From Rhodoferax sp. (lineage in GTDB: Bacteria; Pseudomonadota; Gammaproteobacteria; Burkholderiales; Burkholderiaceae_C): 7,567 bases of DNA. The notes under the pieces are model-generated. The model had not been told where the DNA came from and did not search any database. It worked only from the letters and a program-made list of their open reading frames with translations. The position numbers and the translations under genes were made by a program. Location of the stretch: NCBI GenBank assembly GCA_028711355.1, contig JAQTSL010000182.1, positions 1 to 7,567 on the forward strand, read 5' to 3'. This document shows positions 6,094 to 7,567 of the stretch, piece by piece. The stretch's first letter is position 1, and every line of letters starts with the position of its first letter.

Positions 6094-6857
6094 GGCAACA
6101 CCGCGTTGCCCAGACGGCCTGCGATCACCGCCGCCCGCCCGGCCACATAGCTCGAATTGGGCAGCTTTTCAAAGTATTTGGGGCGCGGCAGCATCACCGC
6201 CAGGCGCGCCGCTTCATAGCCTGTCAGTTGCGCGGCGGGCTTGCGATAGTAGTGCTGCGCGGCGGCTTCAGCGCCAAACACGCCTTCGCCCCATTCGACG
6301 CTGTTCAAGTAAATCTCCAGAATGCGCCGCTTGTCCAGCAGCGCCTCCAGCAGCAGCGTCAACACAAATTCCTGGCCCTTGCGCAACAGCGTGCGCTCAC
6401 CCGACAAAAACAGGTTTTTCGCCAGTTGCTGGGTGATGGTGGAGCCGCCGACCACCTTTGGGGTTTTGACCGGTTTGGCCGCTGCGGCGGCTGGGTTGGG
6501 CACGTTGCGGGTGGCTTGGCGCGCCTGCGCCTTGGCCAGGCGTTGTTCGGCTTGCGTGTTTTTTTGCCAGGCTTTTTCCAGCGCGTCCCAGTCCACGCCG
6601 TCGTGGTTGACAAAACCGTCGTCTTCGCTGGCGATCACGGCGCGCTTGAGCTGGTCCGAAATCTTGGCGTACGGCGTCCACTGCTGGCGCCAGGCCAGGC
6701 TGCCTTTCTCGGAAGCCAGCCGCCATGCCTCGGAACGCTCGAACGCGCTCGACTGCGGATCGATCACCCGCATGGCGGCAATGCGCGCCACAAAATACAG
6801 TTGCAGCAGCACGCCCGCAACCAGCACCAGCAGCAACCAGCGCCAGGCCGCTTTCAC
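6090..6857 (-). CDS. mtgA: monofunctional biosynthetic peptidoglycan transglycosylase MtgA
   Basis: This 255-residue GT51 enzyme polymerises glycan strands of peptidoglycan from lipid II at the outer face of the inner membrane. A single membrane anchor (about 5-25) precedes the catalytic domain. Motif 1 is VIASEDDGFVNHDGVDW (74-90, catalytic E78), motif 2 GGSTITQQLAKNLFL (137-151), then RKGQEF (159-164), KRRILEIYLNSVEWGEGVFG (176-195) and AAQHYYRKPAAQL. There is no transpeptidase domain. Between motifs 1 and 2 it carries an Ala/Lys/Gln-rich segment (about 97-134) some 30 residues longer than in E. coli MtgA. The open frame extends to a TTG at 6953 overlapping aroE, but I place the start at the GTG at 6857: a perfect GGAGG (6868-6864) stands six bases before it, and it directly precedes the anchor. 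The gap to aroE is then 92 bp. Confidence 0.93.
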   Translation of the reverse strand: MKAAWRWLLLVLVAGVLLQLYFVARIAAMRVIDPQSSAFERSEAWRLASEKGSLAWRQQWTPYAKISDQLKRAVIASEDDGFVNHDGVDWDALEKAWQKNTQAEQRLAKAQARQATRNVPNPAAAAAKPVKTPKVVGGSTITQQLAKNLFLSGERTLLRKGQEFVLTLLLEALLDKRRILEIYLNSVEWGEGVFGAEAAAQHYYRKPAAQLTGYEAARLAVMLPRPKYFEKLPNSSYVAGRAAVIAGRLGNAVLP

Positions 6858-6868
6858 CGGGAACCTCC
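6858..6868 (-). promoter_or_regulatory. strong ribosome binding site deciding the mtgA start
   Basis: GGAGG at 6868-6864 on the minus strand is separated by TTCCCG from the GTG at 6857. This is the best Shine-Dalgarno in the minus-strand gene block and favours the GTG over the TTG at 6953, which lies inside the aroE stop overlap. Confidence 0.75.
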
Positions 6869-6949
6869 ACCGGCCGAGTCCGCCGTCCTTGCCCCCCGGT
6901 TCCAGTCCGTGCCGACAGACGGTGTGTTGTGGCTGGTGTGGAACATGGG

Positions 6950-7567
6950 TCAACCCAGCTTGGCGCGCAGTTCGGACAACACCTGCTTGGCCGGGGGCAA
7001 CACGCCGCGCCAGATGGCAAATGACTGCGCCGCCTGGCCCACCAGCATCCCTAACCCGTCACGCGGTTGCGCGCCGTGCGCGCTGGCCCAGTCCATGAAA
7101 GCTTTGGCGGGCGTGCCGTACATCATGTCGTAGGCCAGCGCACCGGGCTTGAGCACGCTGGCCGCCACCGGCACGCCGTGGCCACCCAGACTGCTGGCTG
7201 TCGCGTTAATGACAACATCAAAATTACCCTCTAGCGCAGACAGGGTATGCGCTGATAGCTCTGTTTTTTGAAGCGCAGCGAGCGCTTGGTGGCGCTCCAC
7301 CAGGGCGGCGGCGCGCACCAGCGTGCGGTTGGCCACGCAAATCTGCGCCGGTTGCGCGCCCAGCAGCGGCGCCAGCACGCCGGCGGCGGCACCACCGGCA
7401 CCGATCAGCAGCACGCGCTGGCCGCGTAACGTGACTCCGGCGTTATGTTCGATATCGTCCACCAGCCCAACGCCGTCAGTGTTGTCGGCCAGCACCTGAC
7501 CATCGGCAAACGTCAGCGTGTTGCAGGCCTGCGCCAACCGGGCGCGCTCGCTGACGCGGGTGGCCAG
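6950..7567 (-). CDS. aroE: shikimate dehydrogenase (NADP+), C-terminal 205 residues; 5' end outside the window
   Basis: AroE reduces 3-dehydroshikimate to shikimate with NADPH in the chorismate pathway. The visible part starts inside the substrate-binding domain (SERARLAQACNTL) and continues with ADNTDGVGLV at residues 27-36 of the fragment, holding the conserved Asn and Asp of the NTDG motif. The nucleotide-binding domain follows: VLLIGAGGAAAGV at 52-64, VANRT at 78-82, VVINATASSLGG at 118-129, YDMMYG at 146-151 and the C-terminal DGLGMLVGQAAQSFAIW at 170-186. About 70 N-terminal residues are missing at the right edge; the frame is open to the last base. A patch at fragment residues about 102-117 (7216-7262) is more AT-rich than the rest and carries a repeat element, though the frame is kept. 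It is the first visible gene of the minus-strand run. Confidence 0.95.
   Translation of the reverse strand: MATRVSERARLAQACNTLTFADGQVLADNTDGVGLVDDIEHNAGVTLRGQRVLLIGAGGAAAGVLAPLLGAQPAQICVANRTLVRAAALVERHQALAALQKTELSAHTLSALEGNFDVVINATASSLGGHGVPVAASVLKPGALAYDMMYGTPAKAFMDWASAHGAQPRDGLGMLVGQAAQSFAIWRGVLPPAKQVLSELRAKLG
7216..7262 (-). repeat. copy of the AGCTRY-N17-GSNCTA element, in aroE, with interleaved inverted repeats
   Basis: On the minus strand AGCTAT (7260-7255) is followed after 17 bases by GCGCTAG (7237-7231) and an AT-rich tail ending TTTTGATG. It contains two interleaved inverted repeats: TACCCT (7225-7230) with AGGGTA (7242-7247), and AGCGCA (7233-7238) with TGCGCT (7248-7253), written on the plus strand. 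It encodes ELSAHTLSALEGNFD in the loop before the VVINATA strand of AroE. From memory, an AGCTGC-(N)-GCGCTAGAGG-type dispersed repeat is common in Comamonadaceae genomes; I could not check this. Confidence 0.55.

Noticed and set aside
6858..6953. MtgA starting at the TTG overlapping the aroE stop
   Set aside because: The extra 32 residues are not MtgA-like, and a perfect GGAGG with 6-base spacing precedes the GTG at 6857.
6228..7133. Long plus-strand frames opposite mtgA and aroE
   Set aside because: They are antisense shadows of two strongly supported genes and match no family I recognise.

Overview
The window looks like chromosomal DNA of a betaproteobacterium of the order Burkholderiales, most likely Comamonadaceae (Rhodoferax/Polaromonas type). 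This rests on the GC-rich codon usage of the gene block, the protein families and their variants, and the run aroE-mtgA-acyltransferase-CdsA-like. It is an inference from reading; no database search was possible.

Right part (about 3875-7567, all on the minus strand, read from right to left): a tight run of housekeeping genes. It starts with aroE (shikimate dehydrogenase, cut by the window edge), then mtgA (monofunctional peptidoglycan glycosyltransferase), a PlsC-type lysophospholipid acyltransferase, a CdsA/YnbB-like CDP-diglyceride synthetase homologue, and ruvC (Holliday junction resolvase). The acyltransferase overlaps mtgA by an ATGA, and the later gaps are 13 bp each, so this is probably one transcription unit linking aromatic amino acid synthesis, cell-wall and membrane-lipid synthesis, and recombination. 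A 204-bp gap follows, then dsbD on the same strand: a 713-residue membrane thiol:disulfide reductase with an ScsB-like N-terminal domain and a C-terminal thioredoxin domain.

Middle part (about 1145-1528): no gene. It holds two small perfect hairpins, then four tandem 59/60-bp units, each containing a GGGACAGA/TCTGTCCC hairpin. The array stops 5 bp from the dsbD stop codon, so the hairpins form the immediate 3' flank of the dsbD message.

Left part (1-1144): accessory DNA of lower GC. A mazEF-type toxin-antitoxin operon lies on the plus strand behind an AT-rich palindrome that covers a TATAAT box. It converges on a broken DUF1566-family secreted-protein gene on the minus strand, which keeps only the N-terminal part. 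A possible partial gene of unknown function runs off the left edge on the minus strand.

The main structural observation beyond the gene list is a degenerate short repeat (AGCTRY, 17 bases, then GSNCTA) seen three times inside coding sequence: in the dsbD signal peptide, in the dsbD membrane anchor before the thioredoxin domain, and in an AroE loop. The reading frame differs between the aroE copy and the dsbD copies. The aroE copy has two interleaved inverted repeats. I found no clearly new multi-gene system; the repeat families and the altered CdsA-like protein are what deserve a second look.
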